Of a stretch of 64,000 nt of DNA, positions 17,707 through 30,331 are shown piece after piece. The DNA is from Microbulbifer agarilyticus S89. GTDB taxonomy: Bacteria > Pseudomonadota > Gammaproteobacteria > Pseudomonadales > Cellvibrionaceae. Both the position numbers and the translations under genes were made by a program. The DNA lies in NCBI RefSeq assembly GCF_000220505.1, contig NZ_AFPJ01000020.1, forward strand, positions 1-64,000, written 5' to 3'. Positions within the stretch are counted from its first letter, which is position 1. The number at the start of each line of letters is the position of its first letter. The notes below the pieces were generated by a model that did not search any database, was not told where the DNA came from, and worked only from the letters and a program-made list of their open reading frames with translations.

Positions 17707-18377
17707 TAGCGCACCACTCCGCTAAGTAGAGGCACAAACCGAACCGGCTCGGCCTTTTCCACATCAAAGCGCTCCCCGTCTTCGCTGCGCGTGACAATCG
17801 TCAGGTATTGGCGCTCACTCCCCACAGGAATGACCATCACGCCCCCCGGGGCCAGCTGTTCACGCAATTCGTCGGGAACCGTCGCGGGTGCCGCTGCACA
17901 CAGAATGGCATCGAAGGTTTTCTGCTCAGGCCAACCAAAACCGCCACTGCTCAAGCGCATTTCCACATTGAATATCCCCAATTCACGCATCCGCTGACGG
18001 GCTTTGACCAACAGTGGCTCAACCCGTTCCACGGAATACAGCTTGTCTACGAGGCGGGAGAGAATGGCGGTTTGGTAGCCCGAGCCGGCACCCACTTCTA
18101 ATACACATGCCCGTGACGAAGCCCTACTGAGCAATAACTCGGTCATCCGGGCAACAATGTAGGGTTGGGAGATGGTCTGCCCATAGCCAATGGGCAATGC
18201 GGTGTCTTCGTAGGCACGTATCGCCAGGGCTTCATCCAAAAACAGGTGGCGGGGGGTGGACGCCATTACGTCCAGCACTTCTTCGTTGCTGATCCCCTCA
18301 TCGCGCAACCGTTGAATCAAACGATTGCGCGTGCGCTGGGATGTCATACCCAGGCCTTCGTGTCTAAATCGATCCAT
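17706..18377 (-). CDS. pcm: Protein-L-isoaspartate O-methyltransferase
   Basis: About 223 aa. It uses S-adenosylmethionine to methylate isoaspartyl residues and start repair of aged proteins. Motifs: GMTSQRTRNRLIQRL, the conserved LPIGYGQTISQPYIVARMTE, the SAM-binding VLEVGAGSGYQTA and AVRFVPL-like VRFVPLLSG at the end. The start at 18377 (MDRFRHEGLG) is preferred because the residues just before MTSQRTR resemble those of relatives; ATG 18347 is the alternative. In most gammaproteobacteria surE lies immediately upstream and overlaps pcm. Here there are only 134 bp between truD and pcm and no surE. Confidence 0.93.
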   Translation of the reverse strand: MDRFRHEGLGMTSQRTRNRLIQRLRDEGISNEEVLDVMASTPRHLFLDEALAIRAYEDTALPIGYGQTISQPYIVARMTELLLSRASSRACVLEVGAGSGYQTAILSRLVDKLYSVERVEPLLVKARQRMRELGIFNVEMRLSSGGFGWPEQKTFDAILCAAAPATVPDELREQLAPGGVMVIPVGSERQYLTIVTRSEDGERFDVEKAEPVRFVPLLSGVVR

Positions 18378-18511
18378 AAGGATTGATAGTCTCCCTACAA
18401 GCGAGTCGCCGGGCCCCGAGCGGCCCTCCAGCAAGGAGGAGCACACCTTCCGGCAATGGACCGGGAAGACTCTGGCTTCCACAGTCACCGTTTGTTGTCG
18501 TTAATTTTTAC

Positions 18512-19537
18512 TTATTTTAGGGCCACAGAAGATTGATTGGCCAGCTCGGCCACCTCCCGCAGCAGGGCTGTGGCAAATGTGCCTGGTGGCAGTGCAAAGG
18601 CAAGCACCAGATCCTTGCCCTTTTCCTGCTCTTCCCACCGATACTCAAACCCTTGTGGTATCAACATGAGTGGTCGGCGTTCCTGGCTCAAACCACCATG
18701 TTCCAGCCAGTCCTGCCAGGCCTGCCAAGGCGCCATGGCGGTTTCCTCCAGCGCGAGCTGCTCACCGGACGCCATATTTCTGCCGCGCCCCCACAGTGGG
18801 CCGCTGCCTGTCGCCTCCGGTTCGCCTTCGAGGGTTTCCATCCACGTGCCCTGTTCCACTCGGGCAGCCAGTACCTGGTTAAAAAGCCAACTGCGCGCGG
18901 CAGATAAAGCAAACGCTTTCTGATTGCGCGGCAGGCGTTTGCGCTTGCCGGCGATTGGCTCTGCCACGATCCGCTCGACCAGATCGAGGTTACCGCCGTT
19001 GTGGCCAAAGCGCTGCTCGCCGAAGTAATTGGGTACACCTTTATGTAGCTGCGCGAGTACGCTTTCTGCAGCCGCACAGTCACCCGTTACGTTGCGCAGC
19101 CGAATCTGGAAACGGTTGGCCAAGTGCCCACCGCGGCGCAGCTTGCGAGCGCCACGGAAGTGCTGCAGGACCTGCACTTCTTCATTATCGAGCTGCGCCC
19201 AATTGGGTTCGGGCTTCTGCGCCAGCCAGACACTGAACCACTGGGTAGTTACCGCATGGCGATCTTTCAGGCCGAAGTAGCCCACATCGTTACATTGCAC
19301 GCCGGCGAGCTGAGCCAGTTGCTGGGCGACGAAGCCCGTATTGGCGCCACGCTTACGAATTTGCAGGTACACATGCTCGCCGGCTTCCTCTTGCGGCGTC
19401 GCCAGTTCATCCACAACAAAGTCTTCAGGCTGGCTGCGAAAATCTGCCTTCACAGCGGCACCGCCGAGTGCGCGGGGCCAATTCAAATCCCACGCCTGCT
19501 CGCTCTCCCCGGCAGGGGCATTCTCTGCGTCGCTCAC
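18512..19537 (-). CDS. truD: tRNA pseudouridine(13) synthase
   Basis: 341-aa enzyme making pseudouridine 13 in tRNA-Glu. The TruD catalytic motif [14 protein letters not shown] (Asp in KDRHA) is present, preceded by DFVVDE and [14 protein letters not shown] and followed by [12 protein letters not shown] and [15 protein letters not shown]. Length is normal. Its start overlaps the ispF stop by 4 bp, the last of a chain of ATGA overlaps from ftsB. Confidence 0.95.
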   Translation of the reverse strand: MSDAENAPAGESEQAWDLNWPRALGGAAVKADFRSQPEDFVVDELATPQEEAGEHVYLQIRKRGANTGFVAQQLAQLAGVQCNDVGYFGLKDRHAVTTQWFSVWLAQKPEPNWAQLDNEEVQVLQHFRGARKLRRGGHLANRFQIRLRNVTGDCAAAESVLAQLHKGVPNYFGEQRFGHNGGNLDLVERIVAEPIAGKRKRLPRNQKAFALSAARSWLFNQVLAARVEQGTWMETLEGEPEATGSGPLWGRGRNMASGEQLALEETAMAPWQAWQDWLEHGGLSQERRPLMLIPQGFEYRWEEQEKGKDLVLAFALPPGTFATALLREVAELANQSSVALK

Positions 19538-20013
19538 AATTTCTCCAACAGCACCACCGCTTGGGCGGCGATACCTTCTTTACGGCCGGTAAATCCGAGC
19601 TTTTCACTGGTGGTGGCTTTGACACTGATCGCGCCGGTTTCCACCGCGCAATCGGCGGCGATATGCGCCCGCATGGCGTCGATGTGCGGGGCCATTTTGG
19701 GCGCCTGAGCCACTAGTGTCGCATCGGCATTGACCAGTCGGTAACCGTGCTGATGGATCAAACCCACGACATGACGCAACAGCACGCGGCTGTCGGCACC
19801 AGCGTATGCTTCGTCAGTATCGGGAAAATGTTTACCTATATCACCGAGGGCCAATGCGCCCAGAAGCGCGTCGGCAAGGGCATGCAGCAACACATCGCCA
19901 TCAGAGTGCGCCACCAGTCCCTGTTCATGCGCAATCCGAACGCCGCCCAGGACGACGTGATCTCCTGGGCCGAAGGCATGTACATCGATGCCCTGGCCAA
20001 TTCTGAAGCTCAT
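19534..20013 (-). CDS. ispF: 2-C-methyl-D-erythritol 2,4-cyclodiphosphate synthase
   Basis: 159-aa MEP-pathway enzyme, normally a zinc homotrimer, which cyclises CDP-methylerythritol 2-phosphate. Metal ligands lie in GIDVHAF, and [18 protein letters not shown] is the conserved signature. FPDTDEAY and [17 protein letters not shown] follow. It overlaps ispD upstream and truD downstream by 4 bp each. Confidence 0.96.
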   Translation of the reverse strand: MSFRIGQGIDVHAFGPGDHVVLGGVRIAHEQGLVAHSDGDVLLHALADALLGALALGDIGKHFPDTDEAYAGADSRVLLRHVVGLIHQHGYRLVNADATLVAQAPKMAPHIDAMRAHIAADCAVETGAISVKATTSEKLGFTGRKEGIAAQAVVLLEKL

Positions 20014-20744
20014 AGTTTGTTTCCTGATGCGGCGCCGTCGGAGCGATGACGAAGTAAGGCTTCGGCGAGCACCAGATCCGACGGGTGGGTAATTTTGAAG
20101 TTGCTGCGGCAGGCTGCCACCAGTTCGGGAGCATGGCCCGCCAACTCGAGTGCGCTGGCTTCGTCGGTGATTGCCTTGGGGTTCTCAGCCAGACCTCGCT
20201 GCAGAGCTTGCAGTAATGTGCCAAGCGGGGCTTTCTGAGGTGTTTGTGCGAGCCAGATTTGTTCCCTGGGCAGAGTTTGTCGAACAGAGTTCTCATCACC
20301 GGCGAGCTTAACGGTATCGCTGGCAGGCTGGGCAAGTAGTGCCATGGGGGCGGCGGCGAGAAGTTTGTCGATATCTTCGGTACTGACCAGCGGCCGTGCG
20401 GCATCGTGGACCAACACTGAGGTGGTCGGTGACTGGTATTGGCTCAGGTACTCGAGGGCGGCCAGGACGGAATCGGCACGCTCGGCACCACCAATAACGG
20501 TGTGGATCTTGTCGTTTTGCCCACATGCAAGTGTTGCGAATACGTCATCGTCTGCGGAAATCGCAACTACAACGCCTTGCAGTCCGGGCCAGGATAATAT
20601 GTTCTCGAGGGTATGGGCGATGAGTGGCTTGCCATCAATGGGCAGGTACTGCTTGGGTGTGGTTGCGCCCATACGTTTGCCGGCGCCAGCGGCGGGAACG
20701 ACGACCCAATAATCAGTGGTCGCTTGGCTTTCGATGGGGGTCAT
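20010..20744 (-). CDS. ispD: 2-C-methyl-D-erythritol 4-phosphate cytidylyltransferase
   Basis: 244-aa MEP-pathway cytidylyltransferase. The CTP-binding signature [19 protein letters not shown] is at about residues 18-36. [12 protein letters not shown] and a late [18 protein letters not shown] are typical. It overlaps ftsB by 4 bp, as usual in gammaproteobacteria, and feeds its product to the enzyme two steps before IspF. Confidence 0.95.
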   Translation of the reverse strand: MTPIESQATTDYWVVVPAAGAGKRMGATTPKQYLPIDGKPLIAHTLENILSWPGLQGVVVAISADDDVFATLACGQNDKIHTVIGGAERADSVLAALEYLSQYQSPTTSVLVHDAARPLVSTEDIDKLLAAAPMALLAQPASDTVKLAGDENSVRQTLPREQIWLAQTPQKAPLGTLLQALQRGLAENPKAITDEASALELAGHAPELVAACRSNFKITHPSDLVLAEALLRHRSDGAASGNKL

Positions 20745-21055
20745 TGTTTTTCTCGCTGTGACTGCGCAGGATTTTTGTGCTCATCCTGGTCGAGAAAAAT
20801 AAACAGGGTTTCGCCCTCTTTGATAAGGCCGAGGTCGTAGCGGGCTTTGGCTTCGACGCCGTCGGTGCCTTCTTTGAGGCTGCGGACTTCCCGCAGGAGG
20901 TGGCGGTTTTCCCGCTCGAGTGCAGCATTTTTTCGCTGCTGCTCTTCAAGCTGCCGTTCGAGCCTGGTCACATCCGCAAAACTGCCCTCGCCCACCCAAA
21001 ATCGATATTGGGTGACCAGCAGCATTACTGTGAGGATTGCCAGCAGCCATTTCAT
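20741..21055 (-). CDS. ftsB: Cell division protein FtsB
   Basis: 104-aa bitopic inner-membrane protein of the divisome FtsQLB complex. A single membrane segment (about residues 3-19, WLLAILTVMLLVTQYRF) is followed by a periplasmic coiled coil (about 28-66, LERQLEEQQRKNAALERENR region). The conserved VEAKARYDLGLIKEGETLF block follows. It lies between eno and ispD, the standard neighbourhood. The tail ([11 protein letters not shown]) is hydrophilic. Confidence 0.93.
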   Translation of the reverse strand: MKWLLAILTVMLLVTQYRFWVGEGSFADVTRLERQLEEQQRKNAALERENRHLLREVRSLKEGTDGVEAKARYDLGLIKEGETLFIFLDQDEHKNPAQSQREKQ

Positions 21056-21117
21056 TTGTTTTGTTCTCTATCTGGCGTTTCTGGGTACCCACGGTTCGTG
21101 TTCCGTGGCGGCTCCGC

Positions 21118-21213
21118 TACCGGGGCTAGTTCGCGAGACACGCCGTGCACCCATCCATGGGGGCTCTGCGAAAACATCCGTGTTTTCGAAGGTCTCGCGA
21201 ACTAGCCCCGGTA
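21118..21213 (-). repeat. Structured intergenic repeat element, copy 1
   Basis: A 22-bp perfect inverted repeat (21118-21139 with 21192-21213; 21 bp if the outermost A-T pair is ignored) encloses about 52 nt. Read leftward, the interior shows hairpin CGAAAAC/GTTTTCG (complement of 21169-21188), then CCCA-TGGA-TGGG and the block GTGCACGGCGTGTCTC. Copy 2 at 56.7 kb has the same interior with different but still self-complementary outer arms. It lies between eno and ftsB in sense orientation to both. Homology seems to continue for about 20 bp beyond the arms. It has no coding capacity. Confidence 0.85.
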
Positions 21214-21279
21214 TCGAAGCCTTCGCATCAGCACATTAGCTCCGATACGAGTTCTAGCCAGTTTACCGGGCTTACCGAA

Positions 21280-22665
<1,386 letters not shown>

Positions 22666-22699
22666 TTAGTTATTTGTTTGTCTACTATCTGGTAGCGGG

Positions 22700-25212
<2,513 letters not shown>

Positions 25213-25324
25213 TCAGTTGAATGCCCGACGAGTTCGGGCGTGCGGGACTGGCTCAAGCGCGCAGACTCGCGCAACTCGGTGCCTTTGAGATGGGACGCCA
25301 GACTACCAGAAAGCGGTTTTCTGC

Positions 25325-26629
25325 TCAATCCAAAAACGTCCAGATTGGCGGTTTCGGGGGGCCTTCCGCCGTAACAAAAAGGTCGCCCACTGCCAGCAAG
25401 GTGCCTGCCCGGGAGACAAGCGGCACCCGATCGCGCAGCCAGGGGGGAAGACCGTACTCCTGGAGCAGCTTTTTCAGGGTCTGGGAGTGATGCCGCTCTC
25501 GCGGCCGCGCCCGTTCGCCATGGTTGCGGAAGCGCACGGCGTATTCGCCTGCAGGCCACGCGGGGCTGGGACTGAGCGTCCACCCCCCGGGCAACGCCAA
25601 CGTGGCCGTGCCATCCCAAAACCATTCACTCTCTCCCGCGGTTGATTTCAGACGGGGTAATTGTGGTGTGAGATACAGGCGATCACGATAGCGGCGCAGA
25701 GCGCGCTCCCCCAGGTGTACCTCAACGGCGGCATCGTCCCGGGCGTCGAGTTGGGAGAGCGCCTGCTCAAGATGGGCAGCCTCTGGCATCTGCGCGCCCA
25801 TACCGGCCAGCCAACCCCGCAACAGGTTTTTCTTACGCGGCGCCGACAGCGCGCGATAAATCGGCAGGTCGATACTGCTGCCAAAGGGTTCCCTGCGCAG
25901 GCCACACCGGCACAAGTCCTCTCCGGCGAGTTCCTCGAGCAATCCTGCTGCCTCACGCATATTCTCGGCAGCCTGGGCAACGCGCGCATTAAGCGGCCAG
26001 CGCGACCGCAAGCTGGGAACAACCTGACTTCTCAGGTAGTTTCGGTCATAAGCGATATCGCTATTGCTGTCGTCGTCGATCCAGCGTAACTCGTTGACTG
26101 CCGCATATTGCTCGAGCTCCGCGCGACTCACCCCCAATAAAGGACGCAAGAGCGATTTCCCTTCATCCACTGCACCGATCCCGCGGTGCTGCGCCATACC
26201 GCCCAAGCCCAGCACGCCGGCGCCGCGCAACAGGCGCAACAAGAATGTCTCCGTCTGATCATCGCCATGCTGCGCCAACAAGATCTGATCACCGGTGTCC
26301 ATTTTGTGTGCAAAAGCGGTATAACGCGCCTCCCGAGCCCCCTGCTCGATACCACCGCGTTTGCGGTCCACTGCCACTTTCATCGCCACAAAGGGTACGG
26401 CGAGCTTTGTCGCCTCCGACTCGCAGTGTGCCAGCCAGGCATCGGCTTGAGCACTTAGCCCATGATGTATGTGAAGTGCAGTAAACGGGATCTCGGCCTC
26501 AACCAATAGACGCATCAGAACCGAGGAATCCAGCCCACCAGAATACCCCAGCCACAAACGCCCAGCTGCGGGTTGACCGCGCAATGCAGTCCGAAGGGTC
26601 TCTAAAAGATGACGTGTGACTTCCGTCAT
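25325..26629 (-). CDS. tilS: tRNA(Ile)-lysidine synthase
   Basis: 434-aa enzyme that modifies C34 of tRNA-Ile(CAU) to lysidine, allowing AUA decoding; essential in bacteria. The PP-loop ATP site GYSGGLDSSVL is at about 28-38. HIHHGLSAQADAW, LAQHGDDQTETFLLRLLRG and RPLLGVSRAELEQYA follow. The C-terminal TilS domain (YAVRFRNHGERARPRERH, then LKKLLQEYGLPPWLRDRVPLV) is complete. It heads the leftward block; the accA gene found upstream in Pseudomonas is not here. Confidence 0.95.
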   Translation of the reverse strand: MTEVTRHLLETLRTALRGQPAAGRLWLGYSGGLDSSVLMRLLVEAEIPFTALHIHHGLSAQADAWLAHCESEATKLAVPFVAMKVAVDRKRGGIEQGAREARYTAFAHKMDTGDQILLAQHGDDQTETFLLRLLRGAGVLGLGGMAQHRGIGAVDEGKSLLRPLLGVSRAELEQYAAVNELRWIDDDSNSDIAYDRNYLRSQVVPSLRSRWPLNARVAQAAENMREAAGLLEELAGEDLCRCGLRREPFGSSIDLPIYRALSAPRKKNLLRGWLAGMGAQMPEAAHLEQALSQLDARDDAAVEVHLGERALRRYRDRLYLTPQLPRLKSTAGESEWFWDGTATLALPGGWTLSPSPAWPAGEYAVRFRNHGERARPRERHHSQTLKKLLQEYGLPPWLRDRVPLVSRAGTLLAVGDLFVTAEGPPKPPIWTFLD

Positions 26630-26911
26630 GGGAAAAGGGTTTCCACAGGCGATAGATGTAGCACGGGATTATATCTTGCCGCTGGCCCCGCGGAAGACAA
26701 CTGCAAGCGTACTTCCGTCACGCAGTCGCCTCAGATGGCTCCGCATGAGATCGCGCTTTGCTCGTCCAGGTGACAGCCACTCCAACACCAGAACTCTTCG
26801 GTCACATTAGCTTCGGTAATTCGCCCTCGGGCGACCTGTAAAATACCGCGCCACAGTGTTAGATTTCGCGCCAAACACCCCTCATTGGACCAGATTATAA
26901 GAGGCACCAAC

Positions 26912-27802
26912 ATGGTTCAGTTAGTTGTCGACTCCGGCTGTGACCTGCCTGATGATTTTTTGCGCAAGTACAAGATCCCGGTTCTTCCCCACAGCGTCAG
27001 CGTGGGCAAAGACCAGTTTGGCGATCAGCGCAATCCGGCGCAGATGAATCACTTCTACTCCCTGAACCTGGTCGGCCGTTCCCATCAGGTGACCTCCGGC
27101 CCCGCCAGCGAAGATGAAATCAATACCATTTTGTCAAAGCTTCTGCGCGAGGGGCACAAGGACATTGTGGTGCAGACGATCAATGGCGCCAACAGCCCCA
27201 CCTACGCCAATGCGGTGAACGTAGCCAAGCGCCTGAACAATGACGATGCGCAAATCAGTGCAGTGGATTCACACACCCTGTTCTCTGGCCAGGGCCTGTT
27301 GGCACTGTACACCCTATCGCTGATTCAAAAGGGACTCACTGGCACGCAAATCAAATCGCGCACCGAAGAGTTCGGCCGCAAGATGGTGGGCTACGCCGCG
27401 ATCGAAGACGTTTACTACCTGCGCGAGCGCGCTCGCCAGAAAAATGACAAAAGTGTGAGTTGGCTGAAAGCCTTCTTTGCGCGTCTGCTGGACCTGCATC
27501 CTATTGTATCCATGACCTACCAAGGCACTGCGGTAGCCGACACGGTGAAAGGTTACGACGGATGCACGCGTCGCCTGTTTCAGCTAGCGGAAGAAAAAAT
27601 GGCCGCCGGCGACCTGTTGATGCCCGCCGTGGTCGTGAGTATCGCGGGGCCGCTGAAAAATCTGGATATAGTCCCGGGCTTTAAAGAATTTGAAAAAGTC
27701 GCCGAGAAGCACAATGTAAAAATTTACCGCTCGGTAATGAGTTTGTCCGGCGGTATCAACTTGGGGCCGAACACTGTCGCTCTCGCGGTAGCAACCAAGT
27801 AA
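26912..27802 (+). CDS. DegV family protein (fatty-acid binding)
   Basis: 296-aa protein, start ATG 26912 with AGAGG about 8 nt upstream. It begins MVQLVVDSGCDLPDDFLRKY, the typical DegV opening. The family's second conserved block is SGPASEDEINTIL, followed by VVQTINGANSPTYANAV and SAVDSHTLFSGQGLLAL. DegV proteins bind one long-chain fatty acid; in Firmicutes FakB members present fatty acids to the kinase FakA. No kinase partner is seen here. Isolated between tilS (divergent) and an outer-membrane protein gene. Confidence 0.85.
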   Translation: MVQLVVDSGCDLPDDFLRKYKIPVLPHSVSVGKDQFGDQRNPAQMNHFYSLNLVGRSHQVTSGPASEDEINTILSKLLREGHKDIVVQTINGANSPTYANAVNVAKRLNNDDAQISAVDSHTLFSGQGLLALYTLSLIQKGLTGTQIKSRTEEFGRKMVGYAAIEDVYYLRERARQKNDKSVSWLKAFFARLLDLHPIVSMTYQGTAVADTVKGYDGCTRRLFQLAEEKMAAGDLLMPAVVVSIAGPLKNLDIVPGFKEFEKVAEKHNVKIYRSVMSLSGGINLGPNTVALAVATK

Positions 27803-28000
27803 CCTCCAGCCTCCCTCTGCGCGATGCGTGTCGGTGATTTCATGGCCGGCCGCATCTTGCAGGCTTCTCGACCCGACCCAGTGCGACTCTTTACAGGACA
27901 CGCAATCCAGCTCCCATTGCGACTTCCAGCGCGTTTTTCTCTCCGCTGGTTGACCGCAATGCCAAACCCGCTCAAATATTGCCGGATACATCTAGACTGA

Positions 28001-28015
28001 CGGAAGTTATTTCCG
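28001..28015. promoter_or_regulatory. GGAA-n5-TTCC palindrome before the barrel-protein gene
   Basis: CGGAA-GTTAT-TTCCG is a perfect inverted repeat ending 23 bp before the ATG at 28039. The 14-mer GGAAGTTATTTCCG occurs again at 44542-44555, in the divergent promoter region of a sulfatase and a CDF gene. It could be an operator. Sharing of a 14-mer is not by itself significant in 64 kb. Confidence 0.2.
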
Positions 28016-28038
28016 AACCTACCAATTTGGTGATGTAG

Positions 28039-28830
28039 ATGTACCGCTGTTTCATCGCTTGTTTTGCCTTCGCGATTTTCTGCATTGCGCATGCTGCCGA
28101 CGACAGCAGTCTCGCCAAGCAGCTCAGCAACCCAATTTCCGATCTGATCAGCCTGCCTTTCCAGCACAATTTCGACAACCGGGTGGGACCGATTGAGGGT
28201 GGGCGCACATACCGGCTGAATATCCAGCCCGTCATTCCATTTGAACTCACCGAAGACCTGAACCTGATCAATCGCACCATTATCCCGGTCATCAACCAGG
28301 AAGCTATTTTCCCCGGCAGCGGCGAGCAAACAGGCTTGGGCGACACGGTACAGAGCCTGTTCTTCTCCCCCAGGGAACCCACTGCAGGCGGTGTCACCTG
28401 GGGCGTTGGCCCGGTGTTCTTGCTACCAACGGCAACGGAGCCGCTATTAGGTGCGGAAAAATGGGGCATCGGCCCCACGGCGGTCGTGCTCAAGCAGACA
28501 GGCCCCTGGACCATCGGCAGCCTGGTCAACCACGTGTGGTCTTTTGCTGGCAGTGATAACCGCAATGATGTGAATAACACATTTATCCAGCCATTCCTTG
28601 CTTACAACACCCCCAATGCGTGGACGTTTACCCTGCAAAGTGAAAGCACTTACTCCTGGGAAACAGAGCATTGGAATGCGCCGGTGCATTTCCTGGTGGC
28701 AAAGGTATTTGAGGTGGGCGACCAGACGTATCAGATACAGGCCGGGCCGCGTTACTACGTAGATAATCCTGAGACGGGCGCACAGGAGTGGGGGTTCCGC
28801 CTGAACTGGGTGATGCTGTTCCCGAAATAG
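28039..28830 (+). CDS. Outer-membrane transporter-like beta-barrel protein (phenol MetA-like/neuromedin-U-like)
   Basis: 263-aa secreted protein with a signal peptide (cleavage after about AHA, residue 19). The mature part is made of alternating amphipathic strands: ISLPFQHNFDNRVGP, YRLNIQPVIPFELTEDLNLINRTIIPV, GVGPVFLLPTATEPLLGAEKWGIGPTAVVL, WTIGSLVNHVWSFAG. It ends on a hydrophobic strand, LNWVMLFPK. This is the profile of a group annotated as 'transporter' or 'neuromedin U', related to the MetA-pathway phenol-degradation outer-membrane family. Transport of a hydrophobic compound is an inference. About 100 bp separate it from the FadL-like gene on the same strand. Confidence 0.6.
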   Translation: MYRCFIACFAFAIFCIAHAADDSSLAKQLSNPISDLISLPFQHNFDNRVGPIEGGRTYRLNIQPVIPFELTEDLNLINRTIIPVINQEAIFPGSGEQTGLGDTVQSLFFSPREPTAGGVTWGVGPVFLLPTATEPLLGAEKWGIGPTAVVLKQTGPWTIGSLVNHVWSFAGSDNRNDVNNTFIQPFLAYNTPNAWTFTLQSESTYSWETEHWNAPVHFLVAKVFEVGDQTYQIQAGPRYYVDNPETGAQEWGFRLNWVMLFPK

Positions 28831-28888
28831 CGGAGCAGTTGGGGAGAACATCAAAATTTGTCGACATACATCTGGTGCGATCGATAGT

Positions 28889-28927
28889 TACGCCAGAGGA
28901 ATACGCCAGAGGAATACGCCAGAGGAA
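28889..28927 (+). repeat. Three perfect 13-bp tandem repeats carrying the Shine-Dalgarno of the FadL-like gene
   Basis: TACGCCAGAGGAA is repeated exactly three times (28889-28901, 28902-28914, 28915-28927). Each copy contains AGAGGA; the last is about 8 nt before the ATG at 28935. A unit-number change would alter how many ribosome-binding sites precede the gene. Confidence 0.95.
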
Positions 28928-28934
28928 ATTGAAC

Positions 28935-30227
28935 ATGCCGAGCAATACACCCCTTCGCAAGTACCTGCCCCTCGCCATCGCGGCACTTGCCGTGTCTGGC
29001 GCCCCTGCAGCGCACGCCGGCGGCATCATGCTCTGGCAAATTGGTACCCCAACTCTCGGTACTGCCAGCGCCGGCTGGGCGGCCATGCCGGAGGATGCCG
29101 CTACCGCATTTACCAATCCGGCGGGCACTGTATGGCGTGAAGGTATGGATGTGCGCGGTGCGGCGCAGGCCCTCTACGGTGATATTGAATTTACCGACGA
29201 CGGGCAGAGTAATGTGCCCGGCAATGATGGCGGCAACGCACTGGGATGGTTTCCGGGCACCGGCGCTTTCGCCGCCGGCAAACTTGCCGAAAATATTGGC
29301 TGGGGCTTTGCCATGGCCGGTAATTTCGGCCTGGGCCTCGACTACAACGATGCGTGGAAAGGGCGACGCTTCGTGCAGAATGTTGACCTGCTTGGCATGA
29401 GCCTGATCCCCTCTCTCAGCTGGCAGGTAAACGACTGCCTTTCTGTGGGGGTAGGCCTGAATGCCATGGTGGGCTACCTCAGTTACCAGTCCGCACCCCG
29501 CGCGGGTCTCGCCGGGGGGGACGCCTTTCTGCGTTTTAAAGATCTGGAACTGGGTTACGGCACCAATGCGGGGATCATGTATCGACCGGTATCCGGTACC
29601 ACGTTTGGTATTAGCTACACCTCGAAAGTCGAATTCGACTTCCGCGACAACCTGCGGCTGAGGGACTTTGGCCCGCTGTTTGCGCCGGCAGTTGAGCGCT
29701 TCGATGGTATCCGTACACAGATTGACGTGGATGTTCCCGCAACGCTCACCGCCAGCCTGCAACAAGAAATGACCGACGCCACCACCTTCTACGCAAACCT
29801 CGCATGGCAGGAGTGGTCCGACTACGCCGGTGTTTCACTGGAACTCGGCGACCCGCTGCAAACAACCATCAAGGTAGACCGCGGTTATCAGGATACCGGT
29901 GCCCTGGCACTGGGGATTCGCCATGAATTCGACAAGGGCATGCTGAGTGGTTGGTACCTCTCCACCGGTATTGCCCTCGAAAGCGGCATGCAAAACACGT
30001 CCTCGGTCACTGCCGACACGGTCACCAACAAAACCTGGACCCTGGGCCTCGGTGCCGGCAAGGAACTCTGCCCAGGGCTCACCATGGATATCGGGTATAA
30101 CTACGTGTCTTTGGGAGATGTGGATATCGACCAGCAAGGCCGCCCCCCATTCAGCCCGCGCCTGCAGGGCACCTACGACGACGCGAACATACAGTTTTTA
30201 GGCACGTCTCTGCAGCTTTCGTTTTAA
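28935..30227 (+). CDS. FadL/OmpP1/TodX family outer-membrane transporter
   Basis: 430-aa outer-membrane beta-barrel for long-chain fatty acids or other hydrophobic compounds. The signal peptide ends at about AHA (residue 27). The family's N-terminal block follows: GTASAGWAAMPEDAATAFTN, then NPAGTVWREGM, where NPAG is the classic motif. Typical later elements are GWGFAMAGNFGLGLDY, SYTSKVEFDFRDNLRL, LPATLTASL-like VPATLTASLQQ, LAWQEWSDYAGV, and the terminal strand ending in LQLSF with C-terminal Phe. The start at 28935 is chosen because of the triplicated AGAGGA site; upstream residues show no homology. Confidence 0.88.
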   Translation: MPSNTPLRKYLPLAIAALAVSGAPAAHAGGIMLWQIGTPTLGTASAGWAAMPEDAATAFTNPAGTVWREGMDVRGAAQALYGDIEFTDDGQSNVPGNDGGNALGWFPGTGAFAAGKLAENIGWGFAMAGNFGLGLDYNDAWKGRRFVQNVDLLGMSLIPSLSWQVNDCLSVGVGLNAMVGYLSYQSAPRAGLAGGDAFLRFKDLELGYGTNAGIMYRPVSGTTFGISYTSKVEFDFRDNLRLRDFGPLFAPAVERFDGIRTQIDVDVPATLTASLQQEMTDATTFYANLAWQEWSDYAGVSLELGDPLQTTIKVDRGYQDTGALALGIRHEFDKGMLSGWYLSTGIALESGMQNTSSVTADTVTNKTWTLGLGAGKELCPGLTMDIGYNYVSLGDVDIDQQGRPPFSPRLQGTYDDANIQFLGTSLQLSF

Positions 30228-30305
30228 CTGTGCTTTCGTGTTAACGGTGCTTTCGCATTAACCGAGACCGCGACCCATACTGACCTACAGACACTGTGCC
30301 GATGC

Positions 30306-30331
30306 ACCCAGATAAAATTTTATATCTGGGT
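30306..30331. terminator. Hairpin between the convergent FadL-like and PLD-like genes
   Basis: ACCCAGATA (30306-30314) pairs with TATCTGGGT (30323-30331) around an A/T-rich loop that contains the stop codon of the leftward PLD-like gene. U tracts are poor on both sides, so termination may be weak. Confidence 0.4.

Noticed and set aside
26630-26911. tRNA or small RNA gene between tilS and the DegV gene
   Set aside because: No cloverleaf, promoter-terminator pair or conserved hairpin could be found by eye in these 282 bp.
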